From Bacteroidia bacterium (GTDB taxonomy: Bacteria; Bacteroidota; Bacteroidia; 2-12-FULL-35-15), in NCBI GenBank assembly GCA_030654175.1, contig JAURXZ010000030.1, forward strand, positions 124,001-188,000: a stretch of DNA of 64,000 bases, written 5' to 3'. The notes beneath the pieces were generated by a model. The model saw nothing but the letters and a program-made list of their open reading frames with translations, searched no databases and was not told the DNA's origin. The translations under genes were made by a program, and so were the position numbers. Positions 1 through 9,371 of this stretch are shown one piece after another; the first letter of the stretch is position 1, and each line of letters opens with the position of its first letter.

Positions 1-2
1 AT

Positions 3-482
3 AAAGGTGTTTATGCTGCCATGCTCATGATCGTTGCCGGATGTATCAGTATTCCACTACTTTTTTGGTTTGCCTCTGTAATTGTGATCGGCATTGGTTC
101 CATATTTTTTATGTTTTTTGGCTGCGGGCTTCTTGGCCTTCTTCAATGGAAATATGTAAAAGATCATATAGATATGGCCTATAATCATTTTGCCATGTAT
201 GCCTTTATCGGCTTTGGAATGTGTTTATTAAATTTTCTTTTACTATTAAACTACGTTATCGGCATAAGTGAGCATTCAGAAACATACACTATTTCAAGGA
301 AAGGATATTACAATGAATTAATAATAGGAGGTGATATACCAAACAGAGCTTTAGAAAGAAATCTGAACACATATATAGGTGGGCATGCCGATGATGCTTC
401 GTTTGATTTGAATAAAGTTACAATTACCTTTGAAACCGGCCTGTTTGGTTTCGACATGATACGCAATTGTGAATTCAATTAA
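3..482 (+). CDS. Hypothetical multi-pass membrane protein, probably 5'-partial
   Basis: The reading frame is open to the left edge of the window, so the gene may begin outside it; the first in-window ATG is at 21. The visible part has about three hydrophobic segments (roughly residues 1-25, 27-45 and 57-85 counted from that ATG) followed by a polar tail of about 65 residues with no recognisable motif. It converges with the RDD gene, and the two stop regions overlap by 4 nt. I do not recognise the family. That it belongs to the membrane-protein cluster to its right is inference from position only. Confidence 0.6.
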   Translation, partial: KGVYAAMLMIVAGCISIPLLFWFASVIVIGIGSIFFMFFGCGLLGLLQWKYVKDHIDMAYNHFAMYAFIGFGMCLLNFLLLLNYVIGISEHSETYTISRKGYYNELIIGGDIPNRALERNLNTYIGGHADDASFDLNKVTITFETGLFGFDMIRNCEFN

Positions 483-1192
483 TTATTGCCCAGGTAATTA
501 TAATCCTGAATAACAGCACTTAAAAATTGTGAATGAGGAAGATCGCTGGTAACGCCCATTGTTGCTTTGGTTTTCATAACAAGTTTGTCGATGGCTCCGA
601 AATTATTTGACTGAATACATACCTGCATCACTTCTTTAATAATAGCTACATCATTATCGGTGAGCCTGGATACTTCCGGAAAAATCAATGTATAATCCGG
701 TTTTAATTTATTGAAAATGGTATCGCTTAATTGCACTTTTTGTTTCATTTTTATTACTGTTGTCCCTGCAGCCATATCACCAATCCGTTGACCTTTACCA
801 TTTATCAATATTGCTATTAACGCAAGAGCGCCTCCAAATAGACGCATATCAATAATTCGTAACAACCAGCGTAATAAATAAGCCCCGAAATTAGCTTGAG
901 TCCCATCCAGCATAACCACCTTTATTTTCATGATCATTTTACCAAATGATTTTCCTTGAAAAAAGACCTCACAAATCAGATCATAAAACAAAATTGGTAA
1001 AACAAGAATTGACACAATGGCCATGCTGTCAAAAAGTGCCCATGAAGTAAGTGAAGCTATTAATACTACTAATAAAAAATAAGCTAAAAAAAACAAGTAG
1101 TCCAGCAATGTTGCTAAGATCCGGTCACCAATACTGGCGAGCTGGTATTCAATGTCAACATTTTGAGTAGTATGTATGCGAATATTATCCAT
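479..1192 (-). CDS. RDD family membrane protein
   Basis: A 237-residue protein. The first ~150 residues form an RDD domain: an Arg (in RILATLLDYLF) and Asp pattern in the first membrane helix, a second hydrophobic segment around 55-75, then a GKSFGKMIMKIKVV stretch and a third helix with RLLRIIDMR-like charges. The last ~90 residues are soluble and specific to this protein. RDD proteins are integral membrane proteins of mostly unknown role. In Bacteroidota they are commonly found beside SpoIIM-like, DUF4129, MoxR and DUF58 genes, which is the case here. It is divergent from that operon, with 181 nt between the start codons. Confidence 0.85.
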   Translation of the reverse strand: MDNIRIHTTQNVDIEYQLASIGDRILATLLDYLFFLAYFLLVVLIASLTSWALFDSMAIVSILVLPILFYDLICEVFFQGKSFGKMIMKIKVVMLDGTQANFGAYLLRWLLRIIDMRLFGGALALIAILINGKGQRIGDMAAGTTVIKMKQKVQLSDTIFNKLKPDYTLIFPEVSRLTDNDVAIIKEVMQVCIQSNNFGAIDKLVMKTKATMGVTSDLPHSQFLSAVIQDYNYLGNN

Positions 1193-1373
1193 AATAATCA
1201 GGTGGAAGACCGTTCATTTAAATTAAAAACTATATAAAAATAACTATTCTAAAGTATTTAAGCCAAACAATTTTTTAATGATTATTTTTTATAAATTTAC
1301 AGAAGAGCATTTAGAAGTTGTGAGGAATTCTGTTTGACAAATTATTAAATAAAACCGAACAATAAATTAAATT

Positions 1374-2357
1374 GTGAAAGAAATAACTTTTCTAAATCAA
1401 AATGCTGCTAAGTGGGAGCAATTTGAATCACTTATTACGAGCAAAGGAGGCAGCAATCCCGATTTAATGGCCGATCTGTTTGTTCAGCTCACTGATGACC
1501 TGTCATATTCAAAAACCAATTACCCAAAATCAAAAACCACACAATATCTAAATTCAATTGCTGCACGTGTCCACCAGGAAATTTACAAGAACAAAAAAGA
1601 AAAAAGCAGGCGTATCATCACCTTTTGGAAATATGAGTTGCCATTTATTTTTAAAAATTCACATAAACAATTACTGTATGCCTTCTTGATATTTTCAATA
1701 GCCATGCTCATTGGAATTGTTTCTGCTGCCTATGACGACACCTTTGTGCGCCTGATCCTTGGCGACAGTTATGTGAACATGACCCTAGAAAATATTGACA
1801 AAGGTGACCCTATGGCCGTTTACAAAAGCATGAATCAAATAGATATGTTCTTTGGCATCACCATCAACAATATACGTGTTGCATTTATTTGTTTTGTATT
1901 GGGAATACTATTTTCGTTTGGAACCGGTGTTATGCTTTTATATAACGGAATAATGCTTGGCGCATTTCAATATTTTTTTTATGCAAAAGGTTTATTGCTA
2001 CAATCGGTTCTGGTTATCTGGATCCATGGAACATTAGAAATATCGGCTATCATCATAGCAGGCTGTGCAGGTTTAGTGATGGGAAACAGTATTTTGTTCC
2101 CGGGAACTTATTCGCGCGGGACTTCCTTTATTAATGGAGCGAAGCAAGGGGTGAAAATTGTTATTGGCTTAGTTCCGGTTTTTATAGTAGCCGGTTTTTT
2201 AGAAAGTTTTGTTACACGATATTCGCAAATGCCTATGTGGTTGAGTTTATCAATTATAAGTAGCTCTCTTTTATTTATTATAGGATATTTTATTATTTAT
2301 CCAATGTATTTGAACCGATTATCAAATAAGGAGATCAAACAATTAACAAACATTTAA
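1374..2357 (+). CDS. Stage II sporulation protein M (SpoIIM) family membrane protein
   Basis: A 327-residue protein starting at GTG. About 95 soluble N-terminal residues are followed by a hydrophobic core with about five to six membrane segments. It carries the SpoIIM-family pattern NNIRVAFICFVLGILFSFGTG, then an HGTLEISAIIIAGCAGL segment. The name comes from a Bacillus engulfment factor; this organism is not expected to sporulate, and in Bacteroidota the family occurs in this RDD/MoxR/DUF58 neighbourhood with unknown function. It is the first gene of a run of six co-directional genes. The GTG start is preceded by an A/T-rich leader without a Shine-Dalgarno sequence. Confidence 0.85.
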   Translation: MKEITFLNQNAAKWEQFESLITSKGGSNPDLMADLFVQLTDDLSYSKTNYPKSKTTQYLNSIAARVHQEIYKNKKEKSRRIITFWKYELPFIFKNSHKQLLYAFLIFSIAMLIGIVSAAYDDTFVRLILGDSYVNMTLENIDKGDPMAVYKSMNQIDMFFGITINNIRVAFICFVLGILFSFGTGVMLLYNGIMLGAFQYFFYAKGLLLQSVLVIWIHGTLEISAIIIAGCAGLVMGNSILFPGTYSRGTSFINGAKQGVKIVIGLVPVFIVAGFLESFVTRYSQMPMWLSLSIISSSLLFIIGYFIIYPMYLNRLSNKEIKQLTNI

Positions 2358-2425
2358 AATCCACTATTCGAACTAATTTTATCGAAACCAACAACCAACA
2401 AATAAACTGAACAAAAAAATAAAAA

Positions 2426-3385
2426 ATGAATAACCAAGAAAAAATCACTTTCCGTCAAGCGCGCGACTTTGGAGAAACATTTAATGTTTCTGTGAAATTT
2501 TTGCGCCAAAACTTAAAACTATTTTTTCAATCGTTGATATTTATTGCCGGCCCCTTTGTGCTTATCAGTGCTATTGCCGGAGCTTTTTATCAATCGAGTG
2601 CTTTGAGCATGTTTTCGATTGCCAGAATGGGCCAGTCTAACCTGTTTTCACAATTCGGCTGGACCTATTTAATATTTATCCTGGCTACAATTATTGCAAA
2701 CATGCTCCTTCTGGCAACCGTTTTTTCATTTATGATCAACTATATGGAAAAAGGCCCTGGTGGATTTACGGTAAACGATGTAGGACGGACCGTAATAAAA
2801 AATATCGGAAATATATTTTCGGTGTTTTTTCTATTACTGTTATTGGCGATAGTTGCTGTAGCTCTTGTATTTGGAGTTGTTTATGGAATTGCAAGTGCAG
2901 CGCCCGTTTTAGGAATTCTACTTGGAATAGCCTTGTTTTTTGGTTTACTCATAATATTGCCACCATTAATGTGGCAGTTATCGGTGGTTTATTTGGTAAA
3001 AATGAAAGAAGACGGAAGTGCATTAAATGCCCTTGGCCGAACACGCCAGGTAATGCGTGGTAATTTTTGGTGGACATGGATCATTATGGTTTGTGCAGTA
3101 ATGGCGGTTGGACTCATTTCCTTTATATTTGCACTCCCACAAGCAGTATATCAAATAGTGCTTATGTTCAGTCATTTAAAAGATGCATCGGGAGATGTTT
3201 CCATACCGTTTCTGATCGTTGCTTCCATTTGCACTTTTTGCAGCACATTACTATACAGCGGTTTATATGTGATCAGCGCTTTCCATTATTTTAGTCTGGC
3301 CGAACAAAAAGATAACATTGGTTTAATGGAACGAATTGAAGAAATAGGTAAAACACCCAATAATAATGTGGAGCAGCACTATTAA
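2426..3385 (+). CDS. Integral membrane protein of the SpoIIM/DUF4129 operon
   Basis: A 319-residue multi-pass membrane protein with about six hydrophobic segments (near residues 32-55, 72-105, 128-160, 165-190, 213-240 and 260-290). A charged SALNALGRTRQVMRGNFWWTW stretch lies between segments, as is common in Bacteroidota membrane proteins of this operon type. I cannot assign it to a named family with certainty. The gene starts 68 nt after the SpoIIM stop and is followed by the DUF4129 gene. A role in the same envelope-associated MoxR system is inferred from synteny. Confidence 0.7.
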   Translation: MNNQEKITFRQARDFGETFNVSVKFLRQNLKLFFQSLIFIAGPFVLISAIAGAFYQSSALSMFSIARMGQSNLFSQFGWTYLIFILATIIANMLLLATVFSFMINYMEKGPGGFTVNDVGRTVIKNIGNIFSVFFLLLLLAIVAVALVFGVVYGIASAAPVLGILLGIALFFGLLIILPPLMWQLSVVYLVKMKEDGSALNALGRTRQVMRGNFWWTWIIMVCAVMAVGLISFIFALPQAVYQIVLMFSHLKDASGDVSIPFLIVASICTFCSTLLYSGLYVISAFHYFSLAEQKDNIGLMERIEEIGKTPNNNVEQHY

Positions 3386-3413
3386 CCTCTCCAGGTTTGC
3401 AGGTTGCCGTAAA

Positions 3414-4136
3414 ATGAGAGCCTTTTACGTTACCACTGTTTTATTACTATATGGGTTACTATATGGCACAAATGGTTATTGCGTAAATGATTCTATAAAA
3501 ATAAAGAATACACTTATTTATGATTCTTCAAAAGTTGAGGTCCGCCAGGCCGATATCAATAAACAGAGTCAATTATTAAGTAACAGTGATTATAAATATG
3601 ATCATATTGGTCCTGCTCCAAAAACACTTTGGGAACGTTTTAAAGATTGGTTTTGGCGAAAGGTAGATGAACTTCTTAACACCAAAGGCGGTTCCTTAGG
3701 ATTCCTTATTTTAAAATATGTATTGGTTATAGTCGCAATTGTATTGATCATAGTATTGCTTTTAAAAAACAATGTACGTGCCTTATTTTATGGAAAAAGT
3801 GCAAGCATACCCATTGATTTCAAAGAATTTGAAGAGGATATCCATAAGATCAATTTTAATGAATTAATTACAACTGCACTTTCCGAAAAAGATTTTAGGC
3901 GAGCGGTACGTTTACATTTTTTAAAACTTTTAAAAGAATTAACAGATAAGAATCTGATCTCCTGGAAAATTGATAAAACAAATAACGATTATTTGATAGA
4001 ACTTTCCAACAGCAAGTATAACAATAACTTCAAAGAGCTTGCCATTTCATATGAATATATTTGGTACGGTAATTTCCAATTGGATGAAACCAATTTTAAA
4101 GCTGAAATTGAGAAATTTAAGATGTTTGATAATTGA
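3414..4136 (+). CDS. DUF4129 domain-containing membrane protein
   Basis: I choose ATG at 3414 (240 residues) because it gives a clean signal-anchor start (MRAFYVTTVLLLYGLLYG). An upstream in-frame ATG at 3366 would overlap the previous gene and add 16 polar residues. A second hydrophobic helix lies near residues 85-110. The C-terminal ~95 residues (EKDFRRAVRLHFLKLLKEL ... YEYIWYGNFQLDE) match the DUF4129 pattern, which ends in a Trp-Tyr-Gly-containing helix. DUF4129 domains are usually next to MoxR ATPases and DUF58 proteins. The stop overlaps the next start by one base (TGATG), which suggests translational coupling. Confidence 0.8.
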   Translation: MRAFYVTTVLLLYGLLYGTNGYCVNDSIKIKNTLIYDSSKVEVRQADINKQSQLLSNSDYKYDHIGPAPKTLWERFKDWFWRKVDELLNTKGGSLGFLILKYVLVIVAIVLIIVLLLKNNVRALFYGKSASIPIDFKEFEEDIHKINFNELITTALSEKDFRRAVRLHFLKLLKELTDKNLISWKIDKTNNDYLIELSNSKYNNNFKELAISYEYIWYGNFQLDETNFKAEIEKFKMFDN

Positions 4137-5362
4137 TGCTGAAAGGAAACAAAAAATATGGTCTCATTTTAGCAGTATGCTTTACTGCCCTTATCCTGCT
4201 GCAACTATTTACCCCAAAACCGATAGACTGGAGTCTTTCATACACTAAAAAAACAAATATCCCTTTTGGCACATCGGCCTTGTATTCTATGCTGCCCGCT
4301 ATTTTCCCTTCGCAAAACATTTCGAATGCCGAAATCCCATTATACAATAACCTGAACAAGATAAATTTCAAAAATCATAATTATATTATCATCAATAATG
4401 TGTTTAAACCGGACACGCTAGACACCCGGGAAATATTAAAATTTGCCTCTCTTGGTAACAATGTATTTATTGCTGCTAATCAATTTGAAGGGAAATTCGC
4501 AGATGCTCTGAAACTTAAAACTGACAATTATTTTGACATAGGAAACCTTGCCAAAAATGATTCAACTATTTTTTCAAGTCTTTATAGATCGCGTGACACC
4601 GTAAAAAGTAATTTCAGCAATCCATCTTTACAAAAATCAAGCTACTATGTTTATAGCAAAGGTATGGAGGGCACGTATCTTGAATCGTTTGATACAGCAA
4701 GAAGTGTTGTTTTAGGAAGCTACCATACCAAGAGAATTAATTTTATCAAGTTTAAAATTGGTAAAGGACAAATATTTATAAATACACTGCCCGAAGCGTT
4801 TAGCAATTATCATTTTGTGAGTCCTAATTACCCTTATGTTTATAAGGCACTATCCTATTTACCCAACCAATCCATCATTTGGGACGAATATTATAAAGCC
4901 GGAAACGAGAAAAGCGATAATCCTTTACGTGTCATTTTTAATAATTCATTATTGCTCAAAGCATATTACCTGCTTATTTTATCCATCATTTTATTTATGA
5001 TCTTTGGTGCTAAGCGCAAGCAACGCATTATTCCTGTTATTGAGCCATTCAAAAACACAACATTACAATTTGTTGATATTGTTGGTACATTATATTATCA
5101 AACAGGAGATCATAAAAATATTGCTGATAAAAAAATTCTTTATTTTCTTGAGCACATTCGTACTGCATTTCAAATTAAAACCACCATTTATGATGATGCG
5201 TTTATTACACGGATCGTAAACCTCTCCGGAATTGAAGAACAAAAAGTATGTGATCTGTTTTATTACTTTTCAGATCTAAATATTAAAACAACAGTAACAC
5301 AACAAGAACTTTTAAAATTAAACGGAATGATCGAGGATTTTCAAAAACAAAGTAAACGATGA
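4136..5362 (+). CDS. DUF4350 domain-containing membrane protein
   Basis: A 408-residue protein. ATG at 4136 overlaps the upstream TGA by one base and is preferred to a TTG one codon earlier. An N-terminal helix (residues 8-22) is followed by the DUF4350 opening pattern WSLSYTKKTNIPFGTSALYSMLP and a long extracytoplasmic part. A second helix lies near residues 270-288, with a cytoplasmic C-terminal tail of ~110 residues. DUF4350 proteins typically sit between DUF4129 and MoxR genes, exactly the order here. The function is unknown; a cargo or scaffold role for the MoxR-DUF58 pair is inference. Confidence 0.8.
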   Translation: MLKGNKKYGLILAVCFTALILLQLFTPKPIDWSLSYTKKTNIPFGTSALYSMLPAIFPSQNISNAEIPLYNNLNKINFKNHNYIIINNVFKPDTLDTREILKFASLGNNVFIAANQFEGKFADALKLKTDNYFDIGNLAKNDSTIFSSLYRSRDTVKSNFSNPSLQKSSYYVYSKGMEGTYLESFDTARSVVLGSYHTKRINFIKFKIGKGQIFINTLPEAFSNYHFVSPNYPYVYKALSYLPNQSIIWDEYYKAGNEKSDNPLRVIFNNSLLLKAYYLLILSIILFMIFGAKRKQRIIPVIEPFKNTTLQFVDIVGTLYYQTGDHKNIADKKILYFLEHIRTAFQIKTTIYDDAFITRIVNLSGIEEQKVCDLFYYFSDLNIKTTVTQQELLKLNGMIEDFQKQSKR

Positions 5363-5476
5363 ACTGAACTGCTGATTAGATGATGTGCTGATCCGATAAT
5401 AAGATCATGCCTTGCTATTCGAATTAGCTTTTCAACTTTTAACTCGTAAACTATTAACTCATAACTAATTAAAAAA

Positions 5477-6454
5477 ATGGAAGAACAGGTATTTCACAAT
5501 CGAATTGATCTGACTGAATTGCAACAAGCGGTTAGTAATATCAAGCAGGAAATCAATAAAATAATTGTTGGTCAGGATGATATGATCGAACTGCTTATTG
5601 CGGCTATCCTAGCTGATGGCCATGTATTAATTGAAGGAGTGCCTGGTGTTGCAAAAACACTGACCGCCAAATTGCTTTCAAAAACAATGGCAATAGGCTT
5701 TTCGCGAATACAATTTACTCCAGACCTTATGCCTTCGGATATTATAGGTACGAGCATTTTTAATCTAAAAACTTCTGAATTTGAATTTAAAAAAGGCCCT
5801 TTATTTTCGAACATTATATTAATAGATGAAATTAACCGTGCTCCTGCCAAAACACAGTCGGCATTGTTTGAGGCCATGGAAGAGCGTCAAATTACAGTTG
5901 ATGGAAAAACATATCCTTTAGCCGCCCCCTTCATGGTATTGGCTACACAAAACCCAATTGAACATGAAGGCACGTATCGCCTGCCGGAAGCACAACTTGA
6001 CCGCTTTATATTTAAAATCGAAGTTGATTATCCATCGCTTGATGATGAAATAAAAATCATTTCGGAATATCATGCTAGAAAAAATACGGTTGATATAAAC
6101 TGTGTAAATGCGGTAATAAATGCGGGTAACATAAAGGAGTTCAGGACAAAGGTAAGTTCATTGCATATTGATCCGAACTTAATTTCATACATCGCAAAAA
6201 TTGTTAATCAAACCCGAAACAATGCATCTCTTTATTTAGGGGCCTCACCACGTGCATCGCTATCTATACTATCAACAGCAAAAGCAGTTGCTGCTATACG
6301 TGGTCGTGATTTTGTTACTCCTGAAGATATTAAGTTTGTGACAACACCTGTTTTAAAGCATCGTGTAATGCTCACACCAGAGAAAGAAATGGAAGGAATT
6401 TCTTCAACCGATGTGATAAAACAAATTATTGAACAAATTGAGATACCCAGATAG
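5477..6454 (+). CDS. MoxR family AAA+ ATPase
   Basis: A 325-residue cytoplasmic AAA+ ATPase. Walker A is GVPGVAKT (residues 54-61) and Walker B is ILIDEIN (about 114-120). Sensor 1 lies in VLATQNPIEHEGTYRLPEAQLDRF, and the C-terminal lid carries the GASPRAS sensor-2 arginine. MoxR ATPases act as chaperones that remodel partner proteins, often of the DUF58/VWA type. The gene starts 114 nt after the DUF4350 stop and 32 nt before the DUF58 gene, so all probably belong to one transcript. Length and motifs are complete. Confidence 0.95.
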   Translation: MEEQVFHNRIDLTELQQAVSNIKQEINKIIVGQDDMIELLIAAILADGHVLIEGVPGVAKTLTAKLLSKTMAIGFSRIQFTPDLMPSDIIGTSIFNLKTSEFEFKKGPLFSNIILIDEINRAPAKTQSALFEAMEERQITVDGKTYPLAAPFMVLATQNPIEHEGTYRLPEAQLDRFIFKIEVDYPSLDDEIKIISEYHARKNTVDINCVNAVINAGNIKEFRTKVSSLHIDPNLISYIAKIVNQTRNNASLYLGASPRASLSILSTAKAVAAIRGRDFVTPEDIKFVTTPVLKHRVMLTPEKEMEGISSTDVIKQIIEQIEIPR

Positions 6455-6486
6455 TTACCTGATAAGAAGAAGAAACAGTAAAAAAA

Positions 6487-7821
6487 ATGAAGGCATTAAT
6501 CAAATCAATCTATTTTACAAACCTGCTGTACTATGTTATAGCGGCAGAAGTAGTGCTGCTCGTATTTGGTTTCTTCTTCAGCTTTGTTGCGTCCTTTGTT
6601 GAATATGGTTTGCTTATTATTCCAATATTATTGCTGGTAGATATTGTTATTTTATATTCAAATAATAATGGTCTTTTCGGCAGACGCAATACACTGGATA
6701 AATTATCAAATGGTGATGACAATTTAATACAAATTGTTTTAGAAAATCGTTACTTGTTTCCTGCACGGTTAACTGTAATTGATGAGATTCCATTTCAATT
6801 TCAAGCACGGAATACTGAATTTAATTTAACTATTGAATCGGGGAAGAATAAAACAGTTGAGTATGTTGTCCACCCTGTTAAACGTGGCGAATATAGCTTT
6901 GGAGCATTGAATATATTTGTAAGAAGTCCGATCGGATTTATCCAAAAACGTTACCGTTTTTCACAAGATATGATGGTTCCTGTATATCCATCGTTTTTAC
7001 AAATGCGCAAATATGAATTACTTGCCATATCCAATAACCTTACGAATTCAGGAATAAAAAAAATACGCAAAACAGGCAGCAATGCAGAGTTCGATCAAAT
7101 TAAAGAATACGTTTACGGTGATGATTACCGAACCATAAATTGGAAAGCAACAGCGCGGAAAAACAAATTGATGATCAATCAGTTCCAGGATGAAAAATCA
7201 CAACAAGTATATTCTGTTATTGATATGGGCCGTGTAATGAAAATGCCATTTGAAGGCCTGAGTTTACTGGACTATGCTATTAACGCAAGTTTGGTTATTT
7301 CAAATATTGCAATGTTGAAACAAGATAAGGCAGGAATTATTACATTTTCGCACAAAGTACAATCTGTTTTACTTGCAGAAAGAAGGAGTGCCCAGCTTCA
7401 AAAAATCTTAGAATTACTTTACAATCAAAAAACAGGCTACCTGGAAAGTGATTTCGAAAAATTATATATCAATATAAAAACAAAAGTAAATCAACGTAGT
7501 TTATTATTGCTTTATACCAACTTTGAGAGTTTGTCCGGCTTGCAACGCCAACTAAAATATTTGCGGAGGTTGGCGAAAGATCATTTATTAGTTGTGATAT
7601 TTTTCGAGAATACCGAATTGCAGGCATTTATGGAAAAGCCCGCTGTAACTACTGAAGAAGTGTATAATAAAACCATTGCGGAAAAATTTATTTACGAAAA
7701 GAAACTGATCGTGAAAGAACTTGAGAAATATGGAATTCATTGCATTTTAACAGATCCGAAAAAACTTTCTGTAAATACAATTAATAAATATCTGGAGTTG
7801 AAGGCTAGAGGGTTGATATAG
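6487..7821 (+). CDS. DUF58 domain-containing protein (MoxR partner)
   Basis: A 444-residue protein. Two N-terminal membrane helices (about 12-30 and 33-52) precede a beta-rich extracytoplasmic section. The DUF58 core follows: GSNAEFDQIKEYVYGDDYRTINWKATAR, then the Asp-containing VYSVIDMGR strand and a VWA-like fold to the end. DUF58 proteins are the usual partners of MoxR ATPases. The gene follows the MoxR gene by 32 nt and ends the operon, with a strong hairpin terminator about 70 nt downstream. What the pair acts on is unknown. Confidence 0.9.
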   Translation: MKALIKSIYFTNLLYYVIAAEVVLLVFGFFFSFVASFVEYGLLIIPILLLVDIVILYSNNNGLFGRRNTLDKLSNGDDNLIQIVLENRYLFPARLTVIDEIPFQFQARNTEFNLTIESGKNKTVEYVVHPVKRGEYSFGALNIFVRSPIGFIQKRYRFSQDMMVPVYPSFLQMRKYELLAISNNLTNSGIKKIRKTGSNAEFDQIKEYVYGDDYRTINWKATARKNKLMINQFQDEKSQQVYSVIDMGRVMKMPFEGLSLLDYAINASLVISNIAMLKQDKAGIITFSHKVQSVLLAERRSAQLQKILELLYNQKTGYLESDFEKLYINIKTKVNQRSLLLLYTNFESLSGLQRQLKYLRRLAKDHLLVVIFFENTELQAFMEKPAVTTEEVYNKTIAEKFIYEKKLIVKELEKYGIHCILTDPKKLSVNTINKYLELKARGLI

Positions 7822-7825
7822 TTGA

Positions 7826-7842
7826 TTTTTTTTGGGGGGGGG
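7826..7842. repeat. Homopolymer junction T8-G9
   Basis: Eight T are followed directly by nine G, four bases after the DUF58 stop. Long G runs are rare in this AT-rich window; a matching nine-C run lies at 56744-56752. It is non-coding here. It may be a slippage-prone tract or a sequencing weak spot. Confidence 0.85.
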
Positions 7843-7887
7843 TATGTAAAAAGAAAAAAAACAATTCTTTCTTGAAGACTTTAAAAG

Positions 7888-7917
7888 AAATGTCCTGAAG
7901 AGGTCTTCAGGACATTT
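7888..7917. terminator. Bidirectional rho-independent terminator
   Basis: A perfect 13-bp inverted repeat (arms 7888-7900 and 7905-7917) with a 4-nt AGGT loop is followed by a T-rich stretch on the + strand and a moderately T-rich stretch on the - strand. It lies between the convergent DUF58 and FGE-like genes and would terminate both. Confidence 0.85.
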
Positions 7918-7925
7918 TTATTTTA

Positions 7926-9371
7926 TTAGCGATTTTTTACAATAAATACCGGTCGAAAACCAATAAATGGAGAAGCTTCAATATTACCCTCATATTCATC
8001 CTCTGCATTTATTTTTACATGATTACAATCGCTCTTCCAACTACCACCTTTTGTACCTGCCTTCTTAGTTTTACTATTCCAAATCATTTCGGCAACGTTC
8101 CCACTCATATTATAAAGTCCATAGTTATTAGGATTATAACTTACGGAAGGGGCTATAATCATTTCGCCTTTGGTCATCGCGCCAGCAGTAGTAATACCTT
8201 CACTAATTTTGACCAAACATTCATCTACAGCCTTAATTTCGAAATTTGACGTATTGGTAGAGAAATTGCATAAAAAACATCCTTTGGCATTTTGTATTCC
8301 TGTTGTTTGAGAAGTTTGCCATGGATAGATAGCACCTTCCAATCCAGCTTGTGCAGCATAAATCCATTCAGTATCAAACGGTAATCGAATATCAAAAATT
8401 TGTCCTCCCTCTTTTTTATTTTGCCCATTCATTTCTTCTTTAAGCCATTTACAATATAATAATGCTGCCTCACGTGAAATATTAACAACAGGATATTCGT
8501 CATAAACAGGTTTCCAAAAATAATTATTCGGATCTAAAAATGTTTTACCTTCAATAAACCGTTTAGTAGTATCTGGTATGGCTTTCAAATAATCTTCCAT
8601 TCTATTTTGAATCAACAAATCATTAATAAATGTCCTATATTTTTTATTAGTGACCTCTAATTGCGAAATGTAAAATTCATCTATTAAAACCGACTCTCCA
8701 TTGTAATTTAACGTTCCTTTTGGAATCTTCAAACACCCATACAAATGCCTGATGATCTTACCCTTATACTTATTGTTTTCTTTAATTTCTTTTGCTGTAA
8801 GAGTAGGTACACGATGATAGGGATCCGGATTTTCATAATGGGCTACTTTTTCCTCTGAAAAATATTTAGGGCCCTCATCAAATTCCCCTGCTGTCTCCTT
8901 TACAACTATTGCTATTACTTCCTTTGGTAAAATCGCACTTTCCGACTTAGGAGGAATAACATGATCAACATTTTCATTGCTTGTATCAATTTCAGTTAAT
9001 TGATTTTGATGAAATTTTTGAGGCACATTATTATTGGATACAGTACTTGAAAGAGGTTTATCCGGTACATTTATTTCAGTACTGAAGTAGTTCTTAACCA
9101 TAAAGAAACTTGATATGATCACAACCAACCCTACTCCTCCGAGCAACCATTTTTTTAAAATATTACTTGAGAATTTATTGTTAAGTTTAGTGATCAGTTC
9201 TTGTTCTCTGTGCAACGAAGGCGCTAATAAAGGCTCGTTTGCAAATGCAATTTTTGCTTCCATTTCGATTAGATTTTTAGTTAATAAATCGTCCTCGTTC
9301 TGTTCTAAAAGGCGCCTTTTTAGCAGTTCGCGGATTTCTTTGTCTGTGATATTTGAATTATAATTGCTCAT
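7926..9371 (-). CDS. Single-pass membrane protein with SUMF1/FGE-like domain, candidate anti-sigma partner
   Basis: A 481-residue protein. Residues 1-73 are soluble, charged and helical; 75-92 form one membrane helix; about 93-190 is a linker. The rest is a formylglycine-generating-enzyme (SUMF1/PvdO) fold: ISQLEVTNKKYRTFI, PVVNISREAALLYCKWL, RLPFDTEWIYAAQ, NNYGLYNMSGNVAEMIW, GGSW and a final GFRPV. In Bacteroidota such folds are often non-catalytic (GldJ and GldK are examples). The start overlaps the end of the ECF sigma gene by 14 nt. A cytoplasmic helix, one membrane pass and an outside domain is the topology of anti-sigma factors, but no known anti-sigma sequence motif is visible, so that role is inference. 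Confidence 0.8.
   Translation of the reverse strand: MSNYNSNITDKEIRELLKRRLLEQNEDDLLTKNLIEMEAKIAFANEPLLAPSLHREQELITKLNNKFSSNILKKWLLGGVGLVVIISSFFMVKNYFSTEINVPDKPLSSTVSNNNVPQKFHQNQLTEIDTSNENVDHVIPPKSESAILPKEVIAIVVKETAGEFDEGPKYFSEEKVAHYENPDPYHRVPTLTAKEIKENNKYKGKIIRHLYGCLKIPKGTLNYNGESVLIDEFYISQLEVTNKKYRTFINDLLIQNRMEDYLKAIPDTTKRFIEGKTFLDPNNYFWKPVYDEYPVVNISREAALLYCKWLKEEMNGQNKKEGGQIFDIRLPFDTEWIYAAQAGLEGAIYPWQTSQTTGIQNAKGCFLCNFSTNTSNFEIKAVDECLVKISEGITTAGAMTKGEMIIAPSVSYNPNNYGLYNMSGNVAEMIWNSKTKKAGTKGGSWKSDCNHVKINAEDEYEGNIEASPFIGFRPVFIVKNR

Noticed and set aside
1374-2357. SpoIIM homologue as evidence for sporulation
   Set aside because: The family is widespread in non-sporulating Bacteroidota beside MoxR and DUF58 genes; no other sporulation gene is seen.
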